Shown here: in pieces, positions 6,060 to 14,522 of the stretch
Numbering within the stretch: the stretch's first letter is position 1
How the letters are laid out: each line of letters opens with the position of its first letter
Source: an uncultured Clostridia bacterium
GTDB lineage: Bacteria; Bacillota; Clostridia; Oscillospirales; Ruminococcaceae
Direction of reading: 5' to 3'
Length of the DNA stretch: 14,875 nt
Assembly: GCA_937871145.1 (NCBI GenBank)
Contig: CALMXN010000205.1
Span: 1 to 14,875, forward strand
Notes under the pieces: generated by a model
Told to the model about the DNA's origin: nothing
The model's database searches: none
Seen by the model: only the letters and a program-made list of their open reading frames with translations
Program-made: the position numbers and the translations under genes

Positions 6060-6359
6060 TTAGCCTGCTGCTCTTGAAAGCCAGATACTTGCGATTTCAA
6101 GTGCTTCATACAGGCTGGTTTTTTCAACCTGTTTTGTAATTCTACTAATAAGATCAAGTGTATTATCTGTTGACATTCTGATAACCTTGAGCTTGTTTGC
6201 GACCTTTAAGTCGCCGATATTTTCAGATCCCAATATCTGAATATAAATAACAAATTCGTCAGAAGCATTTCCATAATAAATTTCATTGCCTTTTCTCACG
6301 AGAGGATATCCTTTATAGCTGAAAAGCTCAGTTGCTTTTTCTGCATTGTTGTTTTCCAT
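6060..6359 (-). CDS. Conserved hypothetical 99-residue protein at the end of the translation operon
   Basis: I do not recognise a named function. The protein is small, soluble, without signal peptide or membrane helix. It reads as a compact alpha/beta domain: GYPLVRKGNEIYYGN and EFVIYIQILG look like beta strands, and the last third (TLDLISRITKQVEKTSLYEALEIASIWLSRA) looks helical. Similar about 100-residue proteins occur in Clostridia to my recollection. The ATG at 6359 has a full AGGAGG 8 bases upstream, which argues strongly for expression. It is the last gene before the operon terminator, 104 bases after gltX. AT-rich DNA in that gap carries two minus-strand TATAAT hexamers (6398-6403 and 6409-6414) without a good -35, so an internal promoter is possible but unproven. 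Confidence 0.75.
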   Translation of the reverse strand: MENNNAEKATELFSYKGYPLVRKGNEIYYGNASDEFVIYIQILGSENIGDLKVANKLKVIRMSTDNTLDLISRITKQVEKTSLYEALEIASIWLSRAAG

Positions 6360-6463
6360 TGTTAGTCCTCCTTTATATAAATAGCAAACGCTTAATGATT
6401 ATATGATTATTATAACACAAAAATTTAATAAAATCTGTAAATTTTTGAAATATTTATAATAAA

Positions 6464-7924
6464 TTATGCGTTTACGTTCTCTAATTTTTCAATTCCTGTC
6501 TTGATTCTTGCTATTGTGTCGGCTTTCCCGATAATTCGACAAAGTTCAATTCCGCCACCTGGAGTAAACTGTTTTCCTGAAACAGCAACACGCAATGGCC
6601 ACAGAATCAAGCCGTTCTTAACACCAAGCTTCTCAATCAATGAGAACATTGCTGAATGAATACTCTCAACAGTCCAGTCCTCAAGTCCTTCAAGAACAGG
6701 GAGAATCTGTTTTAGGGCGTCAAGTGAATTTTCCTTGTTTGTTTTCATCTTCTTGTGGCAGTACATTTCAAGGTCATAGTCAGGGAGCGAATCCACAAAG
6801 TCAACCTGATCTGGAATGTCTGTGAATATTTCACAGCGTGGTTGTAATACTTCAGCAAGAAGTCTTATGTCAATATCTTCTCTCTTGCAGGTTTCACGGA
6901 TATATGGTGTTGCATCAGCAAGGAATTCATCAAGTGAGAGCTTTCTGATATAAGCGCCGTTAATAGCTTTAAGCTTAACCGGATCAAAAATAGCAGGGGA
7001 TTTTGAAATTCCATTTATATCGAATTCCTGTGCAAGCTCTTCTAAAGTGAAGATTTCCTGTTCTCCTTTTGGTGCCCAGCCAAGAAGTGCAATAAAGTTT
7101 ACAACAGCTTCTGTAAGGTAGCCTTTTACGATTAAATCTTCAAATGAAGCGTCGCCATTTCTCTTTGAAAGCTTATGTGTAGCATCCTTCATAACAGGTG
7201 AGCAATGTACATATACAGGAACTTCCCAGCCGAAAGCCTTATACAAAAGGTTATACTTTGGTGCTGATGAAAGATATTCATTACCTCTTACAACGTGTGA
7301 AATTCCCATAAGATGATCGTCAACAACGTTAGCAAAGTTATATGTTGGCATACCATCGGTTTTTATAAGAATCTGATCATCAAGAACGGAATTTTCAACT
7401 GTTATGTCACCATAAACCTCATCGTGGAAGGTTGTTGTGCCATCAAGTGGCATCTTCTGACGGATAACGTAAGGAATACCAGCGTCTAGCTTTTCCTGAA
7501 TCTCTTCTTTTGAAAGGTTACGGCAATGTCTGTCATACATTGGCGGGATATGCGAAGCCTCCTGAATATTGTGGAGCTCTTCAAGTCTTTCCTTATCACA
7601 GAAGCAGTAATATGCGTTGCCTGATTCAACAAGCTGCTGCGCATATTTCTTGAACATTCCCATTCTCTCCGACTGAACATAAGGGCCTACAGGTCCGCCG
7701 ATATCAGGGCCTTCATCCCAGTTAAGACCTGCTTTTTTAAGTGTATTATAAATAATATCAACTGCACCCTCAACATATCTTTCCTGGTCGGTATCTTCGA
7801 TACGGAGAATGAAGTCGCCACCGTTTTTCTTTGCGATAAGATAAGTATAAAGTGCTGTTCGAAGGTTACCGATATGCATATAACCTGTAGGACTTGGTGC
7901 AAATCTTGTCCTTACTTTATTCAT
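6464..7924 (-). CDS. gltX: Glutamyl-tRNA synthetase
   Basis: Class I synthetase that attaches glutamate to tRNA-Glu; in organisms lacking GlnRS the same enzyme can also charge tRNA-Gln, which is not decidable here. The 486 residues are the normal length. Seen: class I HIGH-type motif in FAPSPTGYMHIGN (8-20), the KLSKR catalytic loop at 251-255, and a Cys-X-Cys...Tyr-X3-Cys set (C107, C109, Y130, C134) matching the zinc site of E. coli-type enzymes. The C-terminal half is the helical anticodon-binding domain. The ATG at 7924 overlaps the last 8 bases of ribF (ATGAATAA), with AAGGCGG inside ribF as ribosome binding site. This points to translational coupling to ribF. Confidence 0.97.
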   Translation of the reverse strand: MNKVRTRFAPSPTGYMHIGNLRTALYTYLIAKKNGGDFILRIEDTDQERYVEGAVDIIYNTLKKAGLNWDEGPDIGGPVGPYVQSERMGMFKKYAQQLVESGNAYYCFCDKERLEELHNIQEASHIPPMYDRHCRNLSKEEIQEKLDAGIPYVIRQKMPLDGTTTFHDEVYGDITVENSVLDDQILIKTDGMPTYNFANVVDDHLMGISHVVRGNEYLSSAPKYNLLYKAFGWEVPVYVHCSPVMKDATHKLSKRNGDASFEDLIVKGYLTEAVVNFIALLGWAPKGEQEIFTLEELAQEFDINGISKSPAIFDPVKLKAINGAYIRKLSLDEFLADATPYIRETCKREDIDIRLLAEVLQPRCEIFTDIPDQVDFVDSLPDYDLEMYCHKKMKTNKENSLDALKQILPVLEGLEDWTVESIHSAMFSLIEKLGVKNGLILWPLRVAVSGKQFTPGGGIELCRIIGKADTIARIKTGIEKLENVNA

Positions 7925-8861
7925 TATTAAGACCGCCTTTCATATTATCAAAGTATAAGTATTCTTTTGCCTTTTTCAAGTCAATTTCAAGATGATTCTT
8001 TAAGTCGTCAATTCCTTTGAATTTCTGCTCAGGACGAATAAACTTCTTTAAATAAACAGTAACTCTCTGTCCGTAAAGATCACCTGAATAATCAATAATA
8101 AAAGTTTCAGCAAGTGGTGAGCTTTCGCCACCGATAGTCGGCTTTATTCCTACATTTGTGACAGATGAATACAGCCTGTCACCGATTTTTGTCTGTGAGG
8201 CATAAACCCCGAAACGTGGGACAACGTGGCTTGAGCCAAACTTCTGATTAATAGTCGGGAAGTCGAGTGTCTTGCCAAGTGCATTGCCATGCACAACCTC
8301 AATTCTGAAGTGAAAATCATATCCGAGAAGGTAGTTTGCCATATCAATGCTTCCTTCTTTAACAAGACGTCGGATTTCAGTTGAGCTGATAGGTTGCCTG
8401 TTATAGGTAGTGAAAGGAACAATTACTGTCCTTATCCCGTATTCTGCACATAGCTTTTCAAGTTCACGAGGTCCTGAAAAAGCACCCTTGCCGAATTTGT
8501 AATTATTACCGCAAACTGCAACCTTTGCATTCATTTTCTCAACAAGGATTTTCTTAACGAACATTTCTGCCGTAAGCTCCCTTACGTCAGCAAAATGAGG
8601 TGAGTATATATATTTTACTCCGAGTTCTTCAAGCTTTTCAGCCTTAAGCTCGTCGCTGATAAGCATATCAAGCTTTCCGTTACCTTTGGTTGTAACAGTA
8701 TTTGTGTTGAATGTACAAACAGCAGGGGACAAGCCCTCATCCTTAAAGCCTACGGCACGTTTTATCAAGTCCTGATGTCCTCTGTGAATTCCGTCAAAAA
8801 TGCCAAGTGCTACTGCTGTATTATCGGAGGCAACTGAATTATTTTCAGTTAAATCAATCAT
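7917..8861 (-). CDS. ribF: Bifunctional riboflavin kinase / FMN adenylyltransferase (FAD synthetase)
   Basis: Makes FMN from riboflavin (C-terminal kinase domain) and FAD from FMN (N-terminal nucleotidyltransferase domain). The 314 residues match the family. The N-terminal domain keeps GIFDGIHRGH (20-29) and ISSTEIR (158-164). The kinase domain keeps a FPTIN form of the PTAN motif (201-205) and PRFGVYAS. Unusual: the conserved TFxPHP block reads TFNTNT (50-55), so the His-Pro pair is absent, and the loop usually ending in Gly-Asp reads FGKGAFSGP. These changes may weaken the adenylyltransferase, but the HxGH pair is intact. The ATG at 8861 has GGGGG about 7 bases upstream. It lies 24 bases after truB and overlaps gltX. 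Confidence 0.94.
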   Translation of the reverse strand: MIDLTENNSVASDNTAVALGIFDGIHRGHQDLIKRAVGFKDEGLSPAVCTFNTNTVTTKGNGKLDMLISDELKAEKLEELGVKYIYSPHFADVRELTAEMFVKKILVEKMNAKVAVCGNNYKFGKGAFSGPRELEKLCAEYGIRTVIVPFTTYNRQPISSTEIRRLVKEGSIDMANYLLGYDFHFRIEVVHGNALGKTLDFPTINQKFGSSHVVPRFGVYASQTKIGDRLYSSVTNVGIKPTIGGESSPLAETFIIDYSGDLYGQRVTVYLKKFIRPEQKFKGIDDLKNHLEIDLKKAKEYLYFDNMKGGLNNE

Positions 8862-8885
8862 GCAACAACCCCCTTTATAACCTTG

Positions 8886-9782
8886 CTAATTTTCAAAAAA
8901 GTTTTTGTCGCAGACAAGCTCCATTGTGTCGGTATCTGCTTTTGCAATCCCTAAAAAAACGTTTTCATTGCTGTAAACCCTGAAAATATTATTATTACTG
9001 TTGTATATAACCCTATTCAGGTCAAGTTTTACACCGTTTCGGTACATACTTGTCTGAACATCGCTTAAATGTATTTCATCATAGCTTTCAAAAGCTTTGT
9101 CCACTGGGATAATTGCATCTTCCAATGAATCGTTATCCTTCATATGCTGAACCTGTTCAAATGTATAGCAATTCTCAAGCTTAAAGCCACTTGAAGAATT
9201 CCTCACAAGTCCTGTCATAATACCACCTGTTGAAAGTTTTTCACCGATATCGTGGATAATTGTCCTGATATATGTGCCCTTTGAACAGGAGATAAATAAT
9301 CTTCCCGCCTGACTTTCCTCATCAAAGCTTAAAAGCACAAGCTTGTCCACTGTGATTTTTCTCGCCTTGCGTTCAACTTCAATACCCTGACGGGCAAGGT
9401 CATAAAGCCTTTTTCCATTGACAGATACAGCAGAATACATTGGTGGAATCTGGTCAATTTCACCCCTGAAACAATCAAGCACGCTGATAATCTCATCCTC
9501 TGAAGCTTTTTTATCAAAAGTATTAATTACTGTTCCGGTTGAATCCTGTGTGTCGGTTACAACACCAACACTGAAATCAGCAGTATAGCTTTTTTCGTTG
9601 TTAGGGATTATATCGCAGGCACGGGTAGCCTTCCCCACAAAAACAGGAAGAACGCCCGTTGCCATCGGGTCAAGTGTCCCCGCGTGGCCGAGCCTTTTGA
9701 TTTTCAGTATTCCTCTTAGTTTTGCAATAACGTCAAAGGAAGTAAAGCCTTGTGGCTTGTTTATCAGTAAAATGCCATTCAT
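8886..9782 (-). CDS. truB: tRNA pseudouridine-55 synthase
   Basis: Converts U55 of the tRNA T-loop to pseudouridine. The 298 residues fit the family. The N-terminal INKPQGFTSFDV block is present, and the catalytic Asp is D38 in GHAGTLDPMATGVL. Further family blocks are QIPPMYSAVSVNGKRLYDLAR and GTYIRTIIHDIG. The C-terminal 80 residues are the divergent PUA-like part. The ATG at 9782 begins 2 bases after the nrnA stop codon, with AAAGGAG inside the end of nrnA about 14 bases upstream. Translational coupling to nrnA is therefore likely. Confidence 0.96.
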   Translation of the reverse strand: MNGILLINKPQGFTSFDVIAKLRGILKIKRLGHAGTLDPMATGVLPVFVGKATRACDIIPNNEKSYTADFSVGVVTDTQDSTGTVINTFDKKASEDEIISVLDCFRGEIDQIPPMYSAVSVNGKRLYDLARQGIEVERKARKITVDKLVLLSFDEESQAGRLFISCSKGTYIRTIIHDIGEKLSTGGIMTGLVRNSSSGFKLENCYTFEQVQHMKDNDSLEDAIIPVDKAFESYDEIHLSDVQTSMYRNGVKLDLNRVIYNSNNNIFRVYSNENVFLGIAKADTDTMELVCDKNFFEN

Positions 9783-9784
9783 TA

Positions 9785-10735
9785 TTATGCTTTAAGAACT
9801 CCTTTTACAGCGTTGATAAGCTTGCTCTTGACTTCATCAAGTGTTCCTTTTATTTCACAACCAGCAGCACGGACGTGTCCGCCACCACCAAATTGTGTAC
9901 AGAAAGCACACGCGTCAATTTCATCGGTTGTTCTGACAGAAATTTTAAAAGTATCTTCATCACGCTGCTTCATAAGAAGTCCTATCTGAACTCCCTCAAT
10001 CTGCAATGTGATAGAAGTCAATCCTTCAAATTCTGAAGATTCAATCCCGCTTGAATTGATAAGGTCTGTTGTGATAACAATCATTGAACAATGGTCTTCG
10101 CAGAAAAATTGCATATTTCTTGTTACGACCTGTTCAACCATGATTCTGCCCTTGCTCTTAAGGTCAAACATAAGCCTGTTGACTCTTGCAAAGTCAATGT
10201 CATATTTCATAAGTTCACTTGCTATAATGTGAGTTCTTGGTGTTGTGTTCTGATATTTAAAACAGCCTGTATCGGTAGCAATACCAGTATAAAGACATTT
10301 TGCGATAATGTTGCTGATATCTGTTTTCATTTCATCCATAATCATATACATAGCTTCGCAGGCAGCAGAAGCCTCAGAATCAACAAAGGTCTGATTTGCG
10401 TAGAATGTATTTGAAATATGGTGATCAATACATAGGTCGATTTTACCTTCCTGTGTATATTTCTGAAGATTATCGCCAAGAAGCTGTAGGTCTGCTACGT
10501 CGACGGCGATAACACATTCTTCTTTAAAATCCATTGGGGAATAGCCCTCATAAAGAAAGCTGTAACGCTCAGGGAATGGTTCAGTATTAAGGACATTTGC
10601 CTTTTTACCCATGCTTCTTAAGAAATTCACCAAAGCAAAGCCACTGCCCAGTGTGTCACCATCAGGGCTTTTGTGCGTAAGAATATTTACATTGTTACAT
10701 TGTTTTAAAAAACTGCATACTTCTTTTATAGTCAT
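9785..10735 (-). CDS. nrnA: DHH/DHHA1 phosphoesterase, NrnA-type oligoribonuclease / pAp phosphatase
   Basis: Cytoplasmic metal-dependent phosphoesterase. NrnA proteins degrade very short RNAs and often hydrolyse pAp; some relatives cleave cyclic-di-AMP products. The 316 residues match. Metal ligands are visible: HKSPDGD (D25, D27), the Asp of IAVDVADLQ near 79, the DHH motif D104-H105-H106, and the Asp in ATDTG at 155. The C-terminal DHHA1 domain carries GGGGH at 283-287. The position between rbfA and truB is the standard Firmicutes one, supporting the specific call. The ATG at 10735 is 4 bases after the rbfA stop codon, with only a weak GAAGAG ribosome binding site, so coupling to rbfA is likely. 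Confidence 0.95.
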   Translation of the reverse strand: MTIKEVCSFLKQCNNVNILTHKSPDGDTLGSGFALVNFLRSMGKKANVLNTEPFPERYSFLYEGYSPMDFKEECVIAVDVADLQLLGDNLQKYTQEGKIDLCIDHHISNTFYANQTFVDSEASAACEAMYMIMDEMKTDISNIIAKCLYTGIATDTGCFKYQNTTPRTHIIASELMKYDIDFARVNRLMFDLKSKGRIMVEQVVTRNMQFFCEDHCSMIVITTDLINSSGIESSEFEGLTSITLQIEGVQIGLLMKQRDEDTFKISVRTTDEIDACAFCTQFGGGGHVRAAGCEIKGTLDEVKSKLINAVKGVLKA

Positions 10736-10739
10736 AATA

Positions 10740-11120
10740 TTACTCTTCTATGTCTTCGTTTTGTTTGTGTTCTTCTTTTTCTTCAATTTCCTTGAGAATT
10801 TTATTTATAGTAACACTGTGTTCTATTGAATTATCCGCAATGAATTTCAGTTCAGGACATTTTTTGAGGTGCAATGCGTTTGAAAGCTCTCTTTTAATAT
10901 AGCCCGAAGCACTTTCAAAGCCTTTGACAGCTTGCTTTGCTTTTTCAAAGCCGTCCATACTACTGATATAAACCTTACAGTGTGACATATCGTTTGACAC
11001 ATCACAACGCATTACTGTGAGCATTCCACCCGCAATTCTCGGGTCCTTGAGTTCCTTGATAAGTGCTGAAATTTCACGTCTGATATCTTCTGAAATACGT
11101 CCTGTTTTAAAGTTTGCCAT
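10740..11120 (-). CDS. rbfA: 30S ribosome-binding factor A
   Basis: Small KH-fold protein that binds the 30S subunit late in assembly and helps 16S rRNA processing. The 126 residues begin MANFKTGRISEDIRREIS, the typical start. ELKDPRIAGGMLTVMRCDVS and LHLKKCPELKFIADNSIEHS are the two conserved blocks, and the acidic, Glu/Lys-rich tail is common. The ATG at 11120 is chosen because AAAGGAGGG lies 6 bases upstream; the frame is open 12 codons further but that extension contains the binding site itself. It follows infB by 59 bases. Confidence 0.96.
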   Translation of the reverse strand: MANFKTGRISEDIRREISALIKELKDPRIAGGMLTVMRCDVSNDMSHCKVYISSMDGFEKAKQAVKGFESASGYIKRELSNALHLKKCPELKFIADNSIEHSVTINKILKEIEEKEEHKQNEDIEE

Positions 11121-11179
11121 AATAAGCCCTCCTTTAAAAAATTGTTTGGACTTCAAAATTATTTGGTTTTAAGCAATGA

Positions 11180-13852
11180 TTAATCCCTGTATTCTTCCAT
11201 TACGAATGCTTCGAAAATGTCGCCTTCTCTTACATCAGCGAATTTTTCAAGAGTAATACCACATTCGTATCCTTGTGCAACATCTTTGACGTCATCCTTA
11301 AATCTCTTAAGGCTTCTCATCTTGTCAACAGAAATAATAATTCCGTCACGGACAACGCGTATTTCACAGTTTCTCATAACTTTGCCAGTTAATACATAAC
11401 AACCTGAAACTGTTCCGACATTAGTGATTTTATAAACCTGACGGACTTCAATTCTTGCACATTCAACCTCACGGAATTTCGGTGCAAGCATGCCCTTCAT
11501 TGCTGTTGAAATTTCTTCAATAGCGTCATAGATAATTCTGTATAATCTTAAATCAACGCCATCTCTATTAGCGCTTTCCATAGCAACAGGGTCAGGTCTT
11601 ACATTAAATCCGACGATAATAGCATTTGAAGCATTTGCAAGCATTACATCCCATTCAGTAATTCCGCCAACACCGCCGTGGATTACTTTTACTCTTACTT
11701 CTTCATTTGAAAGCTTTTCAAGTGACTGCTTAACAGCCTCGACAGAACCTTGAACGTCAGCTTTTATTATAAGTGGTAATTCTTTCATTTCGCCTTCTGA
11801 AATCTGTGCAAAGAGGTTATCGAGTGTAACCTTCTGATACTGTGCGAATATTTCTTCCTTAGCACCGTATTTTCTTTGTTCAACAAGTTCACGAGCAAGC
11901 TTTTCGTCCTCGACGGAGTTGAAAGTATCTCCAGCAGATGGAACTTCAGCAAGTCCTGTGATTTCTACTGGAACTGATGGTCCTGCTTCATTTACAATCT
12001 GCCCTTTTTCATTTGTCATAACACGTACACGGCCTACAGAAGAACCAGCGATGATAACATCCCCTGTGTGAAGTGTTCCGTTCTGAACAAGAACAGTTGC
12101 AACAGGTCCGCGTCCCTTGTCAAGCTTAGCTTCAACAACAGTACCCTTTGCAAGTCTGTTAGGGTTTGCTTTCAGCTCAAGGACTTCGGAAACAAGGAGT
12201 ATATTTTCAAGAAGTGTATCAATTCCCTCACCTGTAAGTGCTGAAACAGGAACACAGATAACATCTCCGCCCCATTCTTCAACAACAAGCTCATGCTCTG
12301 TAAGCTCCTGCTTGATTCTTTCAGGGTTTGCGCCTTCTTTATCCATTTTATTTATAGCAACAATTATTGTAACACCTGCAGCTTTTGCGTGGTTTATTGC
12401 TTCAACAGTCTGTGGCATAATTCCGTCATCAGCAGCAACAACAAGTATTGCTATATCTGTCATATTTGCTCCACGGGCTCTCATTGCGGTGAAAGCTGCG
12501 TGTCCTGGTGTGTCAAGGAATGTAATTTCCCTTCCGTTGCAAGGAACTCTGTAAGCACCGATATGCTGTGTGATTCCGCCGGCTTCTGTTGAAGTAACAT
12601 TAGCGTGTCTGATTTTATCAAGAAGTGAAGTCTTACCGTGGTCAACGTGTCCCATAACAACAACGACAGGTGAACGCTCAACGAGATTTTCATCTGTATC
12701 GTCAGTTTCGTCGATAAGTCTTTCTTCGATTGTAACAACAACTTCCTTTTCAACCTTTGCACCGAACTCTTCAGCAACAAGTGAAGCAGTATCAAAGTCA
12801 ATTACCTGATTGATTGTGCACATTTCGCCAAGTGTCATTAGCTTTTTGATAACGTCCGTTGCAGTAACCTTTAAACGGATAGCAAGCTCTGATACAATGA
12901 TTTCGTCAGGAATCATAACCTTAAGCTGTTGCTTTCTTGCACGTTCAAGTTCAAGACGCTTCATTTTTTCAGCTTCAGTTTCCTTCCTTGAATACTGTTG
13001 CTGTTTTCTCTGCTGTGATTTCTGTGTTATCTTCTGCTTCTTTGTATAGTTATCTCTGCCCTTTCCTTTTGATTCAGCAAGATTAGTATACTTTTCATTG
13101 TACTTGTCAAGCTCAACATAGCTTCCTCTTGTATCAACAGTTCTTGTAACAACTTCGCCTCTACCGACCTTGTTGTCTGATGGTGCGTGAGTACCAAGCT
13201 GCTGCTTGTTTGTTGGTCTTTGCTGTGGAATAGGTTGATTTAAAGGCTTCTGCTTTGGCTTGTTCTGATTTGCAAGAGGATTTTTGTATTTATCATACTG
13301 ATTACTCTGTGGCTTGTTGCCTTCAGCAATCTGTGGCCTGTTCGGCTGGAATTTATTATACTGTGGCTTGTTGCCGTCAGTAGTCTGTGGCTTGTTTGGC
13401 TGGAATTTATTATACTGTGGCTTATTTGTCTGAGTTGGCTGTGACTTAAATACCTGAGGTTGCTGTGACTTAAATACCTGAGGTTGCTGTGGCTTCTTTT
13501 CAGCAACAGGCTTGTTTTCAGTAGCAGGCTTTTTGTCCACAAACGGTTTTTTCTCAGCAACTGGCTGTGGCTTATTTTCAGCTGTTGGTTTAACTTCCTT
13601 AACAACTGGCTTTTCAACTTTTGGTGCTGGCTTTACAGGCTTCTTTTCATTTACTTTTTTAAAGAAATCATCTAAAGAAGGAACCTGGTTCTGTTGTGAA
13701 TAATGTTCAAGGACATAGTTTGCCTCTTCATCAGAAAGTGCAGTCATAGCCTTTTTCTGCCCTTCAAACTTGTCGGCAAGAATATTGATGATATCCTGGT
13801 TCTGAACGTTAAGATCCTTAGCAAGATCGTGTAATTTGTATTTTGTACTCAT
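11180..13852 (-). CDS. infB: Translation initiation factor IF-2
   Basis: GTPase that brings fMet-tRNA to the 30S subunit and promotes subunit joining. The 890 residues are at the long end for the family. Layout: IF2-N domain (1-55); a long Lys/Pro/Gln-rich linker (about 70-310) with internal repeats; a second IF2-N-like domain (about 312-365); the G domain with GHVDHGKT (401-408), AGGITQHIGAY, DTPGH (447-451) and NKMD (501-504); then beta-barrel, domain III and the fMet-tRNA-binding C domain. The ATG at 13852 has GGAGG about 10 bases upstream. It sits in the standard position, 68 bases after ylxQ and before rbfA. The linker is unusually repetitive; the catalytic parts look intact. Confidence 0.97.
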   Translation of the reverse strand: MSTKYKLHDLAKDLNVQNQDIINILADKFEGQKKAMTALSDEEANYVLEHYSQQNQVPSLDDFFKKVNEKKPVKPAPKVEKPVVKEVKPTAENKPQPVAEKKPFVDKKPATENKPVAEKKPQQPQVFKSQQPQVFKSQPTQTNKPQYNKFQPNKPQTTDGNKPQYNKFQPNRPQIAEGNKPQSNQYDKYKNPLANQNKPKQKPLNQPIPQQRPTNKQQLGTHAPSDNKVGRGEVVTRTVDTRGSYVELDKYNEKYTNLAESKGKGRDNYTKKQKITQKSQQRKQQQYSRKETEAEKMKRLELERARKQQLKVMIPDEIIVSELAIRLKVTATDVIKKLMTLGEMCTINQVIDFDTASLVAEEFGAKVEKEVVVTIEERLIDETDDTDENLVERSPVVVVMGHVDHGKTSLLDKIRHANVTSTEAGGITQHIGAYRVPCNGREITFLDTPGHAAFTAMRARGANMTDIAILVVAADDGIMPQTVEAINHAKAAGVTIIVAINKMDKEGANPERIKQELTEHELVVEEWGGDVICVPVSALTGEGIDTLLENILLVSEVLELKANPNRLAKGTVVEAKLDKGRGPVATVLVQNGTLHTGDVIIAGSSVGRVRVMTNEKGQIVNEAGPSVPVEITGLAEVPSAGDTFNSVEDEKLARELVEQRKYGAKEEIFAQYQKVTLDNLFAQISEGEMKELPLIIKADVQGSVEAVKQSLEKLSNEEVRVKVIHGGVGGITEWDVMLANASNAIIVGFNVRPDPVAMESANRDGVDLRLYRIIYDAIEEISTAMKGMLAPKFREVECARIEVRQVYKITNVGTVSGCYVLTGKVMRNCEIRVVRDGIIISVDKMRSLKRFKDDVKDVAQGYECGITLEKFADVREGDIFEAFVMEEYRD
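13319..13426 (-). repeat. 54-bp imperfect tandem repeat in the IF-2 linker
   Basis: Two 18-codon units encode NKPQYNKFQPN(K/R)PQ followed by TTDG or IAEG (residues 143-178), and a third degenerate start NKPQSNQYDKYK follows. The protein repeat is in frame and in a flexible linker, so it is tolerated rather than disruptive. Confidence 0.85.
13443..13490 (-). repeat. 24-bp tandem duplication in the IF-2 linker
   Basis: Two adjacent identical 24-base units, each with GACTTAAATACCTGAGG, encode QQPQVFKS twice (residues 122-137). The lack of divergence suggests a recent slippage duplication. Confidence 0.85.
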
Positions 13853-13920
13853 AGGCTGGAATACCTCCTAAATAATTGGTCGTATAACGGACATCTATAT
13901 CAATTTCATAATATGAAAAA

Positions 13921-14235
13921 TTATCTGTTGTTTTCAATAATCTCAAGCATTGTGGAAAGCTTTTTTGCAAAACCGTTGTCGCATATTGCGAGGACAACCG
14001 CCTTCCTTCCGAGTGCTGACCATATAGATTCAGTATCAGCGTCAAGCTGATATATATTTATGTCTTTGTCAGAGCATACGTATCTGACTTCCTTTAAGGA
14101 TTTCGGGGAAATATCTGTTGAAACAAGCACGCATTTTGCCTTGAAGGAATTGCAGGCATCCTTGACAGGATCCATTCCCATTTCAAGCTTTCCTGCTTTT
14201 CTGCATATTGTTAAAAGGCTGAGTGATTTATTCAT
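13921..14235 (-). CDS. ylxQ: YlxQ, L7Ae-family RNA-binding protein
   Basis: Small ribosomal protein L7Ae/L30e-like protein, expected to bind kink-turn-like RNA; its cellular role is not settled. The 104 residues begin MNKSLSLLTICRKAGKLEMGMD, the family pattern, and CVLVSTDISPKS is the L7Ae-type strand and turn. The ATG at 14235 is used because GGA lies 8 bases upstream; a TTG two codons earlier is too close to that site. It overlaps the last 8 bases of ylxR (ATGAATAA), so translational coupling is likely. Confidence 0.92.
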   Translation of the reverse strand: MNKSLSLLTICRKAGKLEMGMDPVKDACNSFKAKCVLVSTDISPKSLKEVRYVCSDKDINIYQLDADTESIWSALGRKAVVLAICDNGFAKKLSTMLEIIENNR

Positions 14236-14494
14236 TTTCAATATCCTTTTCCATTGCGTCGTATATTTCGTTGCTTATCTGGCAGGAAAACGCTTTTTCA
14301 AGACGTCTTGCTTTTCTTGCTTTTTTCATGCATTCGATATCATCGCATACATATGCGCCTCTACCTGATTTCTTGCCTGTCTTGTCAACTGATATGTCAC
14401 CTTCAGGAGATTTGACAACCCTGATTAGCTCACGTTTTTCCTTCATTTCTCCGCAGCCGAGACACATTCTCATGGGTATCTTTCTGGGCTTCAT
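14228..14494 (-). CDS. ylxR: YlxR / RnpM RNA-binding protein
   Basis: Small basic RNA-binding protein; the B. subtilis homologue was recently linked to control of RNase P and renamed RnpM. The 88 residues carry the hallmarks: KIPMRMCLGCGEMKEKREL near the N-terminus, the GRGAYVC block at about 45-51, and a Cys set (11, 14, 51, 56). The basic patch KKARKARRLEKAFSC follows. The ATG at 14494 has AGGAGG 7 bases upstream. It lies 28 bases after nusA and overlaps ylxQ, the usual order. Confidence 0.95.
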   Translation of the reverse strand: MKPRKIPMRMCLGCGEMKEKRELIRVVKSPEGDISVDKTGKKSGRGAYVCDDIECMKKARKARRLEKAFSCQISNEIYDAMEKDIENE

Positions 14495-14522
14495 TCTCTT
14501 TCCTCCTGTTAATGTTTATGCT

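Noticed and set aside
12117..12592. Long plus-strand frames antisense to infB
   Set aside because: Ser/Thr-rich shadow frames produced by the codon use of infB; they lie inside its conserved GTPase domain.
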